Positions 19,189-26,387 of a DNA stretch of 64,000 nucleotides are shown here, one piece after another. The notes beneath the pieces are model-generated. The model ran no database searches and had not been told where the DNA came from. It worked only from the letters and a program-made list of their open reading frames with translations. The position numbers and the translations under genes are program-made. The stretch covers positions 1-64,000 of the forward strand of contig JBBDYG010000015.1 in NCBI GenBank assembly GCA_040901765.1, given 5' to 3'. Source of the DNA: JBBDYG01 sp040901765 (GTDB taxonomy: Bacteria; Planctomycetota; Planctomycetia; Pirellulales; Lacipirellulaceae). The first letter of the stretch is position 1; each line of letters starts with the position of its first letter.

Positions 19189-19992
19189 CTACTTGGTAGG
19201 ACGGCCTAGGCAACTACAAAGTTCAGCGTGAAGTGAAGGCGTGGAAGTGGCCAGGAAGTCTGCACGCCACAGGTCAAACGGGCCTCCGCTGACGCCGGTC
19301 ACGATTCCCCCCGCCTCGCGGATCAGCAGTATTCCGGCGGCCACGTCCCAAGCGTTGATGGCCGTGGCCCAGTGGGCATCTAGATATCCCGCAGCCACGC
19401 CGGCCAAGTTTAGGGCCGCCGAGCCGGTACGGCGGACCGCTTGGCAGCGGTCCACCACGGCCAAAAAATCGAGCAAGTCGGGCGAATCTTCACGCACTTG
19501 GGGCGGAAAACTCACCGCTACCAGGGCCTCCGACAGCTCCGTCACGCCGCTGACGGACAATCTCCGCGTGCCCAGCCATGCCCCGGCACCTGCCGCAGCC
19601 CGATATGCGGCATCCTGTAGGGGGTCGTAAATGACCCCCGCCAGAATGCTATCACCCTGCACCGCCGCCACGGAAACTGCAAAAAACGGGAACCCATGCA
19701 CGTAATTGGTGGTGCCGTCGAGCGGATCGACGACCCAGACGATAGTCCCGTCGCTCGGCAATCCTCGGCCACCCGAACTTTCTTCGCCCAAAAATTCGTG
19801 GTCGGGGAATCGTTCGGCGATGATCGTGCGAATTGCTTCTTGAGACGCGAGGTCGGCGTCGGTCACCAGGTCGGCGGGGCCTTTTTCCCGGGTGGTAAAT
19901 CGACCCAGCCAGTCCCGCAGCACCGCACCGCCAGCTCGGGCCGCCTCCTCGGCGACTTCCATCAGCCGGGTCGGCTGGATCGCATCGGACAT
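19189..19992 (-). CDS. inositol monophosphatase family protein
   Basis: A 267-residue Mg-dependent phosphatase of the IMPase/FIG superfamily, cytoplasmic. The motifs are complete: FLGEESSG (metal-binding glutamate), WVVDPLDGTTNYVHGFPFFA and the C-terminal WDVAAGILLIREAGG. Substrates in this family include inositol phosphates, 3'-phosphoadenosine 5'-phosphate and histidinol phosphate, and the sequence does not settle which. I start at ATG 19992 (MSDAIQPTRL); an in-frame ATG 14 codons upstream is less likely. It stands alone, 250 bases from the giant-protein operon. Confidence 0.9.
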   Translation of the reverse strand: MSDAIQPTRLMEVAEEAARAGGAVLRDWLGRFTTREKGPADLVTDADLASQEAIRTIIAERFPDHEFLGEESSGGRGLPSDGTIVWVVDPLDGTTNYVHGFPFFAVSVAAVQGDSILAGVIYDPLQDAAYRAAAGAGAWLGTRRLSVSGVTELSEALVAVSFPPQVREDSPDLLDFLAVVDRCQAVRRTGSAALNLAGVAAGYLDAHWATAINAWDVAAGILLIREAGGIVTGVSGGPFDLWRADFLATSTPSLHAELCSCLGRPTK

Positions 19993-20140
19993 GTTGGTTA
20001 GGTTCGTCACCGGACGTAAATGTTTCAGCTTCAAGGGGTAACGTCAATCCAACCGCCAGGTCTGCCAGCCCGGCGAAGAACCACCCTTCAGGCCTTTTAG
20101 AAACTCAACGGTCGGTTTGAAAAAGTTTTCACAAAAACGC

Positions 20141-20168
20141 TGGACACGGCTGGTAAAACGGGTATCAT
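20141..20168 (+). promoter_or_regulatory. sigma70-type promoter candidate
   Basis: TGGACA at 20141-20146 and TATCAT at 20163-20168 each differ from consensus at one position, with a 16-base spacer. An AT-rich stretch (GAAAAAGTTTTCACAAAAA) lies just upstream, as in strong promoters. Predicted transcription start is about 20175. Confidence 0.5.
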
Positions 20169-20174
20169 CACAGT

Positions 20175-20324
20175 TGAGCGGACAGATTCGTGGTCGAGTT
20201 CGTTTCCAAGCCGCAGATTTGCGGTGGGCGATTGCCTAATCCCTTTTATACATAACTCGGATACTCGGCCTCTTCTCTGTTCCGGCCCCGTCGCTGCACT
20301 TTCGGGTGTTCGGCGGGGTTTTTT
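20175..20324 (+). ncRNA. candidate structured leader or small RNA (~150 nt)
   Basis: The segment lies between a good promoter candidate and a strong intrinsic terminator and has no coding frame of note. A 6-base pairing CGAGTT (20195) with AACTCG (20254) encloses a hairpin CCGCA-GATT-TGCGG (20211-20224). It does not show the hallmarks of SRP, RNase P, tmRNA or a riboswitch class I know. The terminator ends 35 bases before the ATG at 20360, so it could be an attenuated leader of that gene or a free-standing small RNA. Confidence 0.4.
20286..20324 (+). terminator. intrinsic terminator
   Basis: CCCCGTCG (20286-20293) pairs with CGGCGGGG (20311-20318), with an inner CAC/GTG extension, and is followed directly by TTTTTT. 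It is the clearest Rho-independent terminator in the window, and lies upstream of a gene rather than after one. Confidence 0.7.
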
Positions 20325-20359
20325 ATGCGCCTCACGCGAACCACTCGCGACGGAACACG

Positions 20360-21094
20360 ATGGACAACGCACAGCGCACGCCGGTCTGGCAACTTGATGG
20401 AAACCTTGCCACGCTACGCGCCGCTTCTTTGCGTGCTGCATGCGATCTGCTGAAGTCGGACACCGGATTCAATACTCGCGAACCAAGCGCGGGGCAGCTT
20501 TGGCAAATTACTTCCCCGCTCGATCATACTCAGCCTCGCCCGCTCGTCGAGGCGTACGTGCGGGAAGATGATCTGATCGCCAGCTACGGCGCGACGCAAA
20601 CGTTTCCGTTCGCCACGCAAGTCGATTGGCGATTGATGCAAAACGGTGTCGATGCCATTTGCGTGGCATGCATCGTCTCGGTGCAAACCGACCTGCTCGA
20701 CACGCATCCGGTGATGGAAGTGACGTGCGAAGTGTCGGCGGAGGAAGCGCTGCTGCTTTCGACGGACGATTTGAACGCCAAGCCGATTCCCGCGACACTC
20801 CCCAGCTTGCTGCCGCGGCAAGCCGGAGCGCAGTTGGTTTTGCTTCGGCTCTCTGGCGCCCGTTTCACTTATGCGGAAGCAATTGATCCCAGCGACTATT
20901 GCGGGGTTGAGCTTTCGCGGAGCGACCGCGGCCGCTTGCGATTGACTTGGCGGCTGTTCTCGCACTTTCTTGAAAAGGGAGTCATCCGCCGTGGGCGGCT
21001 GTGCTCGATGCTCGTGCCTCGCGACAACGATGCACAGCATGCCGTGCGATGCTATCGAAACTTTTTGGCCAGCGAATTGCCGCTCACGACTTAG
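20360..21094 (+). CDS. conserved protein of unknown function (244 aa)
   Basis: It starts MDNAQRTPVWQLDG at ATG 20360; an earlier in-frame ATG at 20324 would start inside the terminator T-run. The protein is soluble and has no signal peptide. Features are a patterned middle (VDWRLMQNGVDAICVACIVS) and a C-terminal FSHFLEKGVIRRGRLCSMLV stretch. I recognise no domain, and the protein is probably a planctomycete-restricted family. It is preceded by the promoter, RNA and terminator unit, so its expression may depend on read-through. It converges with the lipoprotein gene, 8 bases away. Confidence 0.6.
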   Translation: MDNAQRTPVWQLDGNLATLRAASLRAACDLLKSDTGFNTREPSAGQLWQITSPLDHTQPRPLVEAYVREDDLIASYGATQTFPFATQVDWRLMQNGVDAICVACIVSVQTDLLDTHPVMEVTCEVSAEEALLLSTDDLNAKPIPATLPSLLPRQAGAQLVLLRLSGARFTYAEAIDPSDYCGVELSRSDRGRLRLTWRLFSHFLEKGVIRRGRLCSMLVPRDNDAQHAVRCYRNFLASELPLTT

Positions 21095-21102
21095 AGCCAA
21101 CG

Positions 21103-22434
21103 CTACAGCCTCGGCAAGGCTGGCACCCCGGGATCGCGCGAGTCGGCGTCGCCCAGAGTAATCGTAGTTTCTTGAATCGTTCGCCGCACTTCGTAGGCGT
21201 GTCCATTGAGCGGATTGGTGGTATACGGCGGCAGTTCGTCGCCCACCGCGGCGGCAAGTGTAATTGCCCAACCTTCATAGCGACCACGGTCGCGAGCGAG
21301 TTGCTCTTGCGCCGCCACCAAATCGGCTAGGAACAACCGCATGGCAAGCTCCGGATACCCGCGGCCATTCGCTTGCGATTCGAGCTTGCCATAAAGCTCA
21401 GCGAGCTTTGGCTGTCGCTCGAAGAAGGGCACGTCCGAAAGGGCGATGATCTTCTGCATCGTCTCCAGGTACAGCGCTTCATCGAGATCGACCGCCTCGC
21501 GGCTCAGATTCTGTAGCCGATCGAGCTGTTCGTCTTCGACGAGCTTGGCTCTTTCTTCCAGTGTGAGAAGCAGATCGAGCATCCCACGGCGGATGACTTC
21601 GTAAGCGTGCAGTGATCGGGCGCGGTCGCCGATCAAACCGGCTTCGTCACTGGGCCAATGGTCGAGTTGCTGTTGCAACAGTTTCAACAACTCGCGCCAC
21701 GTGGCGGGGTCGGCCAGCGGGTGCCAGGCGATTGCCTCGACGGCCAGCAGCGCCTCACCCCGTAGCCGCGCGGCGAGAACCTTCGCTTCCAACAGCTGTT
21801 CGTCGGCGAGCCAGCCGATCCATCGTAGCGCGCGGCTAAGGTTTCTTTGCGCGGCGTCGAGGTCGCCATCGACCAGGCTCGGTACGCACTCGAGCAGCGC
21901 CAATCGGACGGCAACCGCCGTTTCGGTGAGAAAAGGGTGCTCCGCGAAATAGCCGCGCTCGAAGTCAATCGCAAACCCGCACCGCGGGAGTTTCGTTGCC
22001 GCTGCGAGTTGCACGCGTTCCGTCTCCCAGCGGCGAAGCAGCCGCTTCACTTTGACAAGCTGCTTCTCGTCGAACTCAAACCGGTCTGTGGGCATTGCCG
22101 CGTGCGTGACAGCGTCGAGTTGCTCGCGCGACCGGTCGTTGAACACCTGTGCCAGCGCGACCGCGGCGTTCTCCTCGTCGGGCGGCGGTTGGCGGATCAT
22201 CTGTTGGGGCAGCCGGTGAGCAAGCTCCACGTCGCGCAGTGCTTGCTGCAATCGCGAATTCTCGGACGCCCGCGCCCCCGGCAGATCGGCGCAGGCGGCA
22301 ATTTCCGTTTCGTAGTCTCGCGCGGGTTGGTCGCAACCGATGAGGCAGCCGACTGCGAGCAATGCGTGCAGCATGCCGGGCCGAGCCTTGGGGCAGCTAT
22401 TGCAATCCCGCCGTAGAGTTTGGGTGATGTTCAT
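21103..22434 (-). CDS. lipoprotein of unknown function (443 aa)
   Basis: The N terminus MLHALLAVGCLIGCDQP has a lipobox ending at Cys34, so it is probably lipid-anchored outside the cytoplasmic membrane. The rest is strongly helical (long runs such as WRELLKLLQQQLDHWPSDEA), with no enzyme motif. The C terminus contains TNPLNGHAYEVRRTIQETTI, a segment reminiscent of pilin-like or secreted planctomycete proteins that end with a short mature-product motif. The role is unknown. It converges with the 20360 gene. Confidence 0.65.
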   Translation of the reverse strand: MNITQTLRRDCNSCPKARPGMLHALLAVGCLIGCDQPARDYETEIAACADLPGARASENSRLQQALRDVELAHRLPQQMIRQPPPDEENAAVALAQVFNDRSREQLDAVTHAAMPTDRFEFDEKQLVKVKRLLRRWETERVQLAAATKLPRCGFAIDFERGYFAEHPFLTETAVAVRLALLECVPSLVDGDLDAAQRNLSRALRWIGWLADEQLLEAKVLAARLRGEALLAVEAIAWHPLADPATWRELLKLLQQQLDHWPSDEAGLIGDRARSLHAYEVIRRGMLDLLLTLEERAKLVEDEQLDRLQNLSREAVDLDEALYLETMQKIIALSDVPFFERQPKLAELYGKLESQANGRGYPELAMRLFLADLVAAQEQLARDRGRYEGWAITLAAAVGDELPPYTTNPLNGHAYEVRRTIQETTITLGDADSRDPGVPALPRL

Positions 22435-22580
22435 GAAGGCTTCCGACCCGCATCGTGGGTGCGGATAGCGTAGCGGAGCACGCGATTCGTTTCTATAACA
22501 AAGTTTAGCGTTTATGTGGCCGGCAAGTGCAGTTCCGTTTCTGCTGGACAGGCCACACTCGGCCGAGGTAAACTTTAGCT

Positions 22581-22832
22581 ATGACATTTCAAACCGATGC
22601 CATTTACGAAGGCGGCGTGCTTCGCCCGTTGCAGCCTCTAAATCTCGTGGAGCGCGAGGTGGTATCGCTTTCGATTTCCACCGCTTCGGACAATGCCATT
22701 ACGGACGACGAAGCGGCACGTCAACGCCGTGTTCTTCTGGCCTACGTGACCAAGGTGGAATCGCGACCGGACGATACTCCGGAGGATGGCTTCTCGAATC
22801 GCGATCACGACCGCTTGATCTACGGCAAGTGA
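22581..22832 (+). CDS. DUF104-type antitoxin
   Basis: An 83-residue protein beginning MTFQTDAIYEGGVLRPLQPL, the signature of the DUF104/AF2212-like antitoxin family (a short beta-rich domain), with an acidic-basic C-terminal tail that would wrap the toxin. Its stop codon is one base before the PIN toxin start, a standard toxin-antitoxin layout. It likely neutralises that toxin and represses the operon. Confidence 0.82.
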   Translation: MTFQTDAIYEGGVLRPLQPLNLVEREVVSLSISTASDNAITDDEAARQRRVLLAYVTKVESRPDDTPEDGFSNRDHDRLIYGK

Positions 22833-22833
22833 G

Positions 22834-23238
22834 ATGATTTTCGTTGACACCGGAGCTTGGTACGCACTTGCGACTACGTCCGATCGCGATCACGCGCGGG
22901 CGAAGGCGTTTGTTGCATCGAACATCGAACCGTTTCTGACGACTGACTATATTGTCGACGAGTTGCTGACGCTATTTGCCGTTCGAGGCCAGAAGGCGAA
23001 GGGAATCGAATGGCGGAACGACGTGCTGGACGGCGGGGGTACTCGTTTCGTGCGAGTCGGCGAGGACGATTTTGCCAATGCGATTGGCGTTTACGAGAGA
23101 TATCAGGACAAGGACTGGAGTTTTACCGACTGCACCAGTTACGTCGTGATGCAGCAGCTTCAGATACGGGAAGCCTTTTCGTTCGACCACCATTTCCGAC
23201 AGTTCGGAACGGTTACGGTGCTGCCGTTGACGGACTGA
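22834..23238 (+). CDS. VapC-like PIN-domain toxin
   Basis: A 134-residue PIN ribonuclease. The acidic site is complete: Asp5 (FVDTGAWYAL), Glu43 (TTDYIVDELLTL), Asp99 (SFTDCTSYVVM) and a fourth at Asp118 (FSFDHHFRQFG). PIN toxins cut specific RNAs such as tRNA or rRNA, but the target cannot be read here. The gene follows the DUF104 antitoxin directly and appears intact. It is the first element of a defence-like islet that continues with a restriction-modification set. Confidence 0.87.
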   Translation: MIFVDTGAWYALATTSDRDHARAKAFVASNIEPFLTTDYIVDELLTLFAVRGQKAKGIEWRNDVLDGGGTRFVRVGEDDFANAIGVYERYQDKDWSFTDCTSYVVMQQLQIREAFSFDHHFRQFGTVTVLPLTD

Positions 23239-23247
23239 AAAAAATCG

Positions 23248-23334
23248 CTCCGTGGATTAGTGAGAAATGTTTCAGCATGGTCGTTCACGACCATTCTCCG
23301 CGGAGCGGTATTAGGCCCGGCATTCATGCCGGGC
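23248..23334. repeat. nested palindromes after the PIN toxin gene
   Basis: ATGGTCGT/ACGACCAT (23277-23294, 2-base loop) lies inside a larger CGCTCCG...CGGAGCG pairing, followed by GCCCGGCAT/ATGCCGGGC (23315-23334). No T-run follows, so a classical terminator is doubtful. The second palindrome is of a type dispersed in many planctomycete genomes. Confidence 0.5.
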
Positions 23335-23436
23335 TTGCGGTGCAAGGCCGATTGCGCGGCCTGCATTTGCTCGTCGAGAAACTGGCGGCAGGCATTGCCA
23401 CTTGTCTGGAGGTCTATTATTTTATAGACTGCCGCG

Positions 23437-23652
23437 ATGGAGATTCAGTCCGACCCGATTATGGCGGCTATCCGCGATCGCTTTGAAAGATCAAGGCTAT
23501 CGCTCGACGAACTAGGTCTGCGAATGGGATACCCAAAAGAATCTGCCCGCAAGAGTGCGTGGCAATTTCTCCATAGGACGAACGATCCGCGCCTGAGCAT
23601 GCTCCGGCGTTTTGCACGCGCCGTGGATGTATCGCTCAAGAATTTGGTGTGA
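23437..23652 (+). CDS. small HTH protein, possible controller of the adjacent R-M genes
   Basis: A 71-residue protein (MEIQSDPIMAAIRDRF...) with a Cro/C1-like helix-turn-helix, seen in LSLDELGLRMGYPKESARKS and LSMLRRFARAVDVSLKNLV. Its stop overlaps the methyltransferase start as TGATG, so they are co-transcribed. Type II restriction-modification systems often carry a C protein of this size, but C genes normally precede the nuclease, whereas here the gene precedes the methyltransferase. Confidence 0.7.
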   Translation: MEIQSDPIMAAIRDRFERSRLSLDELGLRMGYPKESARKSAWQFLHRTNDPRLSMLRRFARAVDVSLKNLV

Positions 23653-24302
23653 TGATTATGGCCGATTGTAAGTTGGATCTGTTCATGGAAGGACTGCCAA
23701 AACTTAATGGCACCTATTCGACGATTCTGGCTGACCCGCCGTGGCAGTTTCAGAATCGCACCGGAAAGGTTGCGCCCGAGCATAAACGGTTGAAGCGCTA
23801 CCACACGATGACACTCGACCAAATCATGGCAATGCCGGTTGAGAACCATGCGGCCGCAATGAGCCACCTTTACTTGTGGGTGCCGAACGCGCTGCTACAA
23901 GAAGGGCTGGCGGTCATGCGAGCGTGGGGATTCACCTACAAGTCGAATATTGTGTGGCACAAGATCAGGAAGGATGGGGGACCAGATGGCCGGGGCGTAG
24001 GATTCTACTTCCGCAACGTCACTGAGCTTCTGCTTTTTGGTATCCGCGGGAAGATGCGGACCCTTCAGCCAGGTCGTACTCAAGTCAACATCCTCAAAAC
24101 CCGTAAGCAGGAGCATTCGCGCAAGCCTGACGAGATGTATGACATTATTGAGGCGTGTAGCCCAGGCCCTTACCTTGAGCTATTCGCGCGCGAGAGACGG
24201 CAGGGGTGGTCCCAATGGGGCGACGAGCTAGACACTTATCTTCACACGCGGCCGATTTACAAAGCGTACAACGGCCATTCCGTTCATCGGTTGGGATCGT
24301 AG
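23652..24302 (+). CDS. MT-A70 family adenine methyltransferase
   Basis: A 216-residue MT-A70 enzyme. The catalytic DPPW motif (residues 28-31, ILADPPWQF) is intact, followed by LYLWVPNALLQEGLAVMRAW, IVWHKIRKDGG, ELLLFGIRGK and the SAM-site end GPYLELFARERRQGWSQWGDE. MT-A70 enzymes make N6-methyladenine. The GTG at 23649 and ATG at 23658 are alternative starts. The 3' end overlaps the convergent BglII-like nuclease gene by 19 bases, so this is most likely the protective methylase of that system. Confidence 0.85.
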   Translation: MIMADCKLDLFMEGLPKLNGTYSTILADPPWQFQNRTGKVAPEHKRLKRYHTMTLDQIMAMPVENHAAAMSHLYLWVPNALLQEGLAVMRAWGFTYKSNIVWHKIRKDGGPDGRGVGFYFRNVTELLLFGIRGKMRTLQPGRTQVNILKTRKQEHSRKPDEMYDIIEACSPGPYLELFARERRQGWSQWGDELDTYLHTRPIYKAYNGHSVHRLGS

Positions 24303-24901
24303 CATCCCATTCCCATGCCGACCAGCAGTAGCGGGCAGCCACCAGCGCCGCCGCCGTCAACCTTGGGAATCAACTTATCCCAATGCGTTGTCGAGTTGCC
24401 GTAGGACGATCCCTTGCCCAGCGGATCAAACACTTTCTTTTGCAGCTCCGTCAGCCGTGTGATGATGACGCCTACGGATAGCACCTTTAACTGTCGAAGA
24501 ATCCGGAAGTTATTTAAATCGCGGTCGTAAAACTCCGTTTTGTTATTCCACTCCACTTCGATCCCGACCCGGTTCTTATAGTTATCGATTTTGTGCGTGG
24601 GATTCGGTATCTCTACGCCGTCTACGACGACCTTGGTATCAAACTTCTTCTCGATCCAACCCCGAGCGGGGGCCTGCAAGAAGCCATCGATGGATTTTGG
24701 GATCGGAGAGCGTGCTCCCCCCGGCGTCATTACGTCGGATTTCGTCAAAACAAAGTTATCCAGGCACGCGAGAATATCGGCCCACTCAGACGAAAAGTCA
24801 GTGGCCAATATGGCCACGGCGCACTCCCGCTCGTCGAAAGTGAACTTCTGTCGCAGCGCCGATGGTATTTGCTCAAGGCCCATGTCGTGCCATGATCGCA
24901 A
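24284..24901 (-). CDS. BglII/BstYI-family type II restriction endonuclease
   Basis: About 205 residues. The central KIDNYKNRVGIEVEWNNKTE carries Asp106, Glu115 and Glu117 with the spacing of the BglII active site (Asp84, Glu93, Gln95), with Glu in the third place. FYDRDLNNFRILRQLKVLSV and VIITRLTEL also match the family. BglII and BstYI cut AGATCT and RGATCY; a GATC-centred site is a reasonable guess. The furthest start is TTG 24901, with ATG 24883 the next choice, and neither has a good ribosome site. It is convergent and overlapping with the methylase. Confidence 0.83.
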   Translation of the reverse strand: MRSWHDMGLEQIPSALRQKFTFDERECAVAILATDFSSEWADILACLDNFVLTKSDVMTPGGARSPIPKSIDGFLQAPARGWIEKKFDTKVVVDGVEIPNPTHKIDNYKNRVGIEVEWNNKTEFYDRDLNNFRILRQLKVLSVGVIITRLTELQKKVFDPLGKGSSYGNSTTHWDKLIPKVDGGGAGGCPLLLVGMGMGCYDPNR

Positions 24902-24996
24902 AACTGCGTGCCAAACGCAATAAATCTATTTCTTATTGGACTCCACTACTCACTTTCCCAAGTGTTCGGTGTGGAACCCTTCCGTCTATTTCGCGA

Positions 24997-25160
24997 GGTG
25001 GATTCTAAACTCAAACGCAACACTTTGGATCGGCATTTCTAGGGTCATTTTTCGCGTGCTAGCAAGTTGGACTTATGATTACCGATCATTCGCGCCGCGC
25101 GCCTCGAAAACGCCCAAAAACAAAGCCGTGAAAATGTTGCATTTGAGTTTGGAATCCACC
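24997..25160. mobile_element. MITE-like inverted-repeat unit
   Basis: Two 25-base arms at 24997-25021 and 25136-25160 are reverse complements with only two mismatches; the core is TGAGTTTGGAATCCACC. Weaker similarity continues both inward and outward, and ~114 non-coding bases lie between. This is the form of a small non-autonomous element or remnant. The arms resemble insertion-sequence ends but I cannot name the family. It sits just upstream of the restriction endonuclease gene. Confidence 0.5.
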
Positions 25161-25269
25161 CGATGAAATGTCGGCATTCTGAGGTGCGCCGCACGGCGAC
25201 CGAGAAGCACTCGTGAGAAGGTGAATTAACCTTACACGCCCTTCGCGGACTCAGAGCGTGCCACCCATC

Positions 25270-25287
25270 GCTAAGCCGCAAGCGGCG
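25270..25287. repeat. copy 2 of the GCTAAGCCGCAAGCGGCG repeat
   Basis: GCTAAGCCGCAAGCGGCG, 9 bases downstream of the ClpP-like gene's stop codon. Confidence 0.75.
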
Positions 25288-25295
25288 ACATTAAC

Positions 25296-25919
25296 TTAAT
25301 TCGACCGCTTCACCCGTGCCGGCTGGCGTGGCTTGCTGCGGCTGGTGGAGCCGTTGGTGTGGGGCGCGATGAAGGCGTCGCTCGGGCGCAAGAGTTGGTC
25401 TACGCGGTCGAACTCGATCAGCTCGGCGATGCCGGAGGCGGCGAGTTCTTTGCCGGAGACGTATTTGCCCGGGTTGATCCACTTGGCCATTTGATCGGGC
25501 GAGACGCCCAACATGCGAGCGAGGAGATTGTCCATGTCTTTTTCGAGTTGGCCGAAGTGTCGCGCCCACTCGGCGGCCTCAGCGAGGCCGACGTTCTCTT
25601 CGCTTTGCCACCGCATCGGATGGAACAGCAGCACACTGTAGGGCGTGACGATGCGGCGCTCGCAGGCGGCGAAGGGCCATAGCGTGGCGGAGGAACATTC
25701 GCCGGTGACGATGCCGGTGGCGCGAATCCGCCGCAGGCGGATCAGCGTCATCAGCGAGACGGCGCAATACGGACTGCCGCCGGGCGAATCGAAGTAGATC
25801 GTGCAGTGGCCGCCGGGTTCGACGCTCAGCAGCTTATCGGTCAGCTCGCCTTCACAATCGGTGAGATCGCCGACCATGGCGATTTCAATCGGCCCCTCTT
25901 TTTCTTCGTGCGAACCCAT
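25296..25919 (-). CDS. ClpP-like serine protease, atypical active site
   Basis: A 207-residue protein of the ClpP/crotonase fold starting MGSHEEKEG at ATG 25919, with GAGG 9 bases before. The glycine-rich strand TIYFDSPGGSPYCAVSLMTL, the nucleophile region VTGECSSATLW and the histidine region SVLLFHPMRW match ClpP. The position of the third triad residue, RDR-F in E. coli ClpP, reads NPGKYVSGKELAASG here, so the usual Asp seems absent. A basic tail (SRSKPRQPARVKR) is extra. It is probably a stand-alone ClpP homologue. No clpX or clpA lies nearby. Confidence 0.75.
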   Translation of the reverse strand: MGSHEEKEGPIEIAMVGDLTDCEGELTDKLLSVEPGGHCTIYFDSPGGSPYCAVSLMTLIRLRRIRATGIVTGECSSATLWPFAACERRIVTPYSVLLFHPMRWQSEENVGLAEAAEWARHFGQLEKDMDNLLARMLGVSPDQMAKWINPGKYVSGKELAASGIAELIEFDRVDQLLRPSDAFIAPHTNGSTSRSKPRQPARVKRSN

Positions 25920-26387
25920 CTGGTGCAATCCTCTCACGGCAAGGTTGTCGAATAAAACGCAACGGGAACTGCGAGGTGTAGTGGCGAACCCAATGTAGAA
26001 TCATTGGCGGGCGGTCCCACCCCACAAGGGTAATCTACGGCACACGGCGTGTGCCCGCTACTCGGCAGTTCTCCTTGATGTAAATCGGGAAATGGCACCG
26101 GCGGCCGCACAAACCCAGCCCCAGGCCGGCGGTCGGTCAAGTCCTTATTTTAGGGGCAAAGTCCCCGCTGCACCAGTTTTCTTCCGGCAATTTGTGGAGA
26201 TTGATCGACCCCGGCTCCCGCCACGCAGATGCTACAACCGCTATACATGGGCGAACGGTCCCGCGAAGCAGCTAGCGTGGCCGGCTTAGACTGGATGCAC
26301 AAACGCCTATAATGGACGGTAGGAGCGGCCCCGTCGAGCCGCCCTGTCGAGCCGCCCCGCGGACGGATCAGAAAGGCCCAGTAGCAC
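25920..26387. other. intergenic region with promoter and small repeats
   Basis: No gene is seen. A palindrome GGCACACGGCGTGTGCC lies near 26038-26054. A perfect TATAAT at 26308-26313 with a weak CTTAGA 17 bases upstream could drive the gene at 26388. Two direct copies of GTCGAGCCGCCC lie near 26335-26358. Confidence 0.4.
26285..26313 (+). promoter_or_regulatory. promoter candidate for the zinc-ribbon/GYF gene
   Basis: TATAAT at 26308-26313 with CTTAGA (26285-26290) at a 17-base spacing; the start of transcription would be about 70 bases before the ATG. The -10 is perfect and the -35 weak. Confidence 0.4.

Noticed and set aside
23315..23334. Terminator after the PIN toxin
   Set aside because: The hairpin GCCCGGCAT/ATGCCGGGC has no T-run on either side and looks like a dispersed palindrome.
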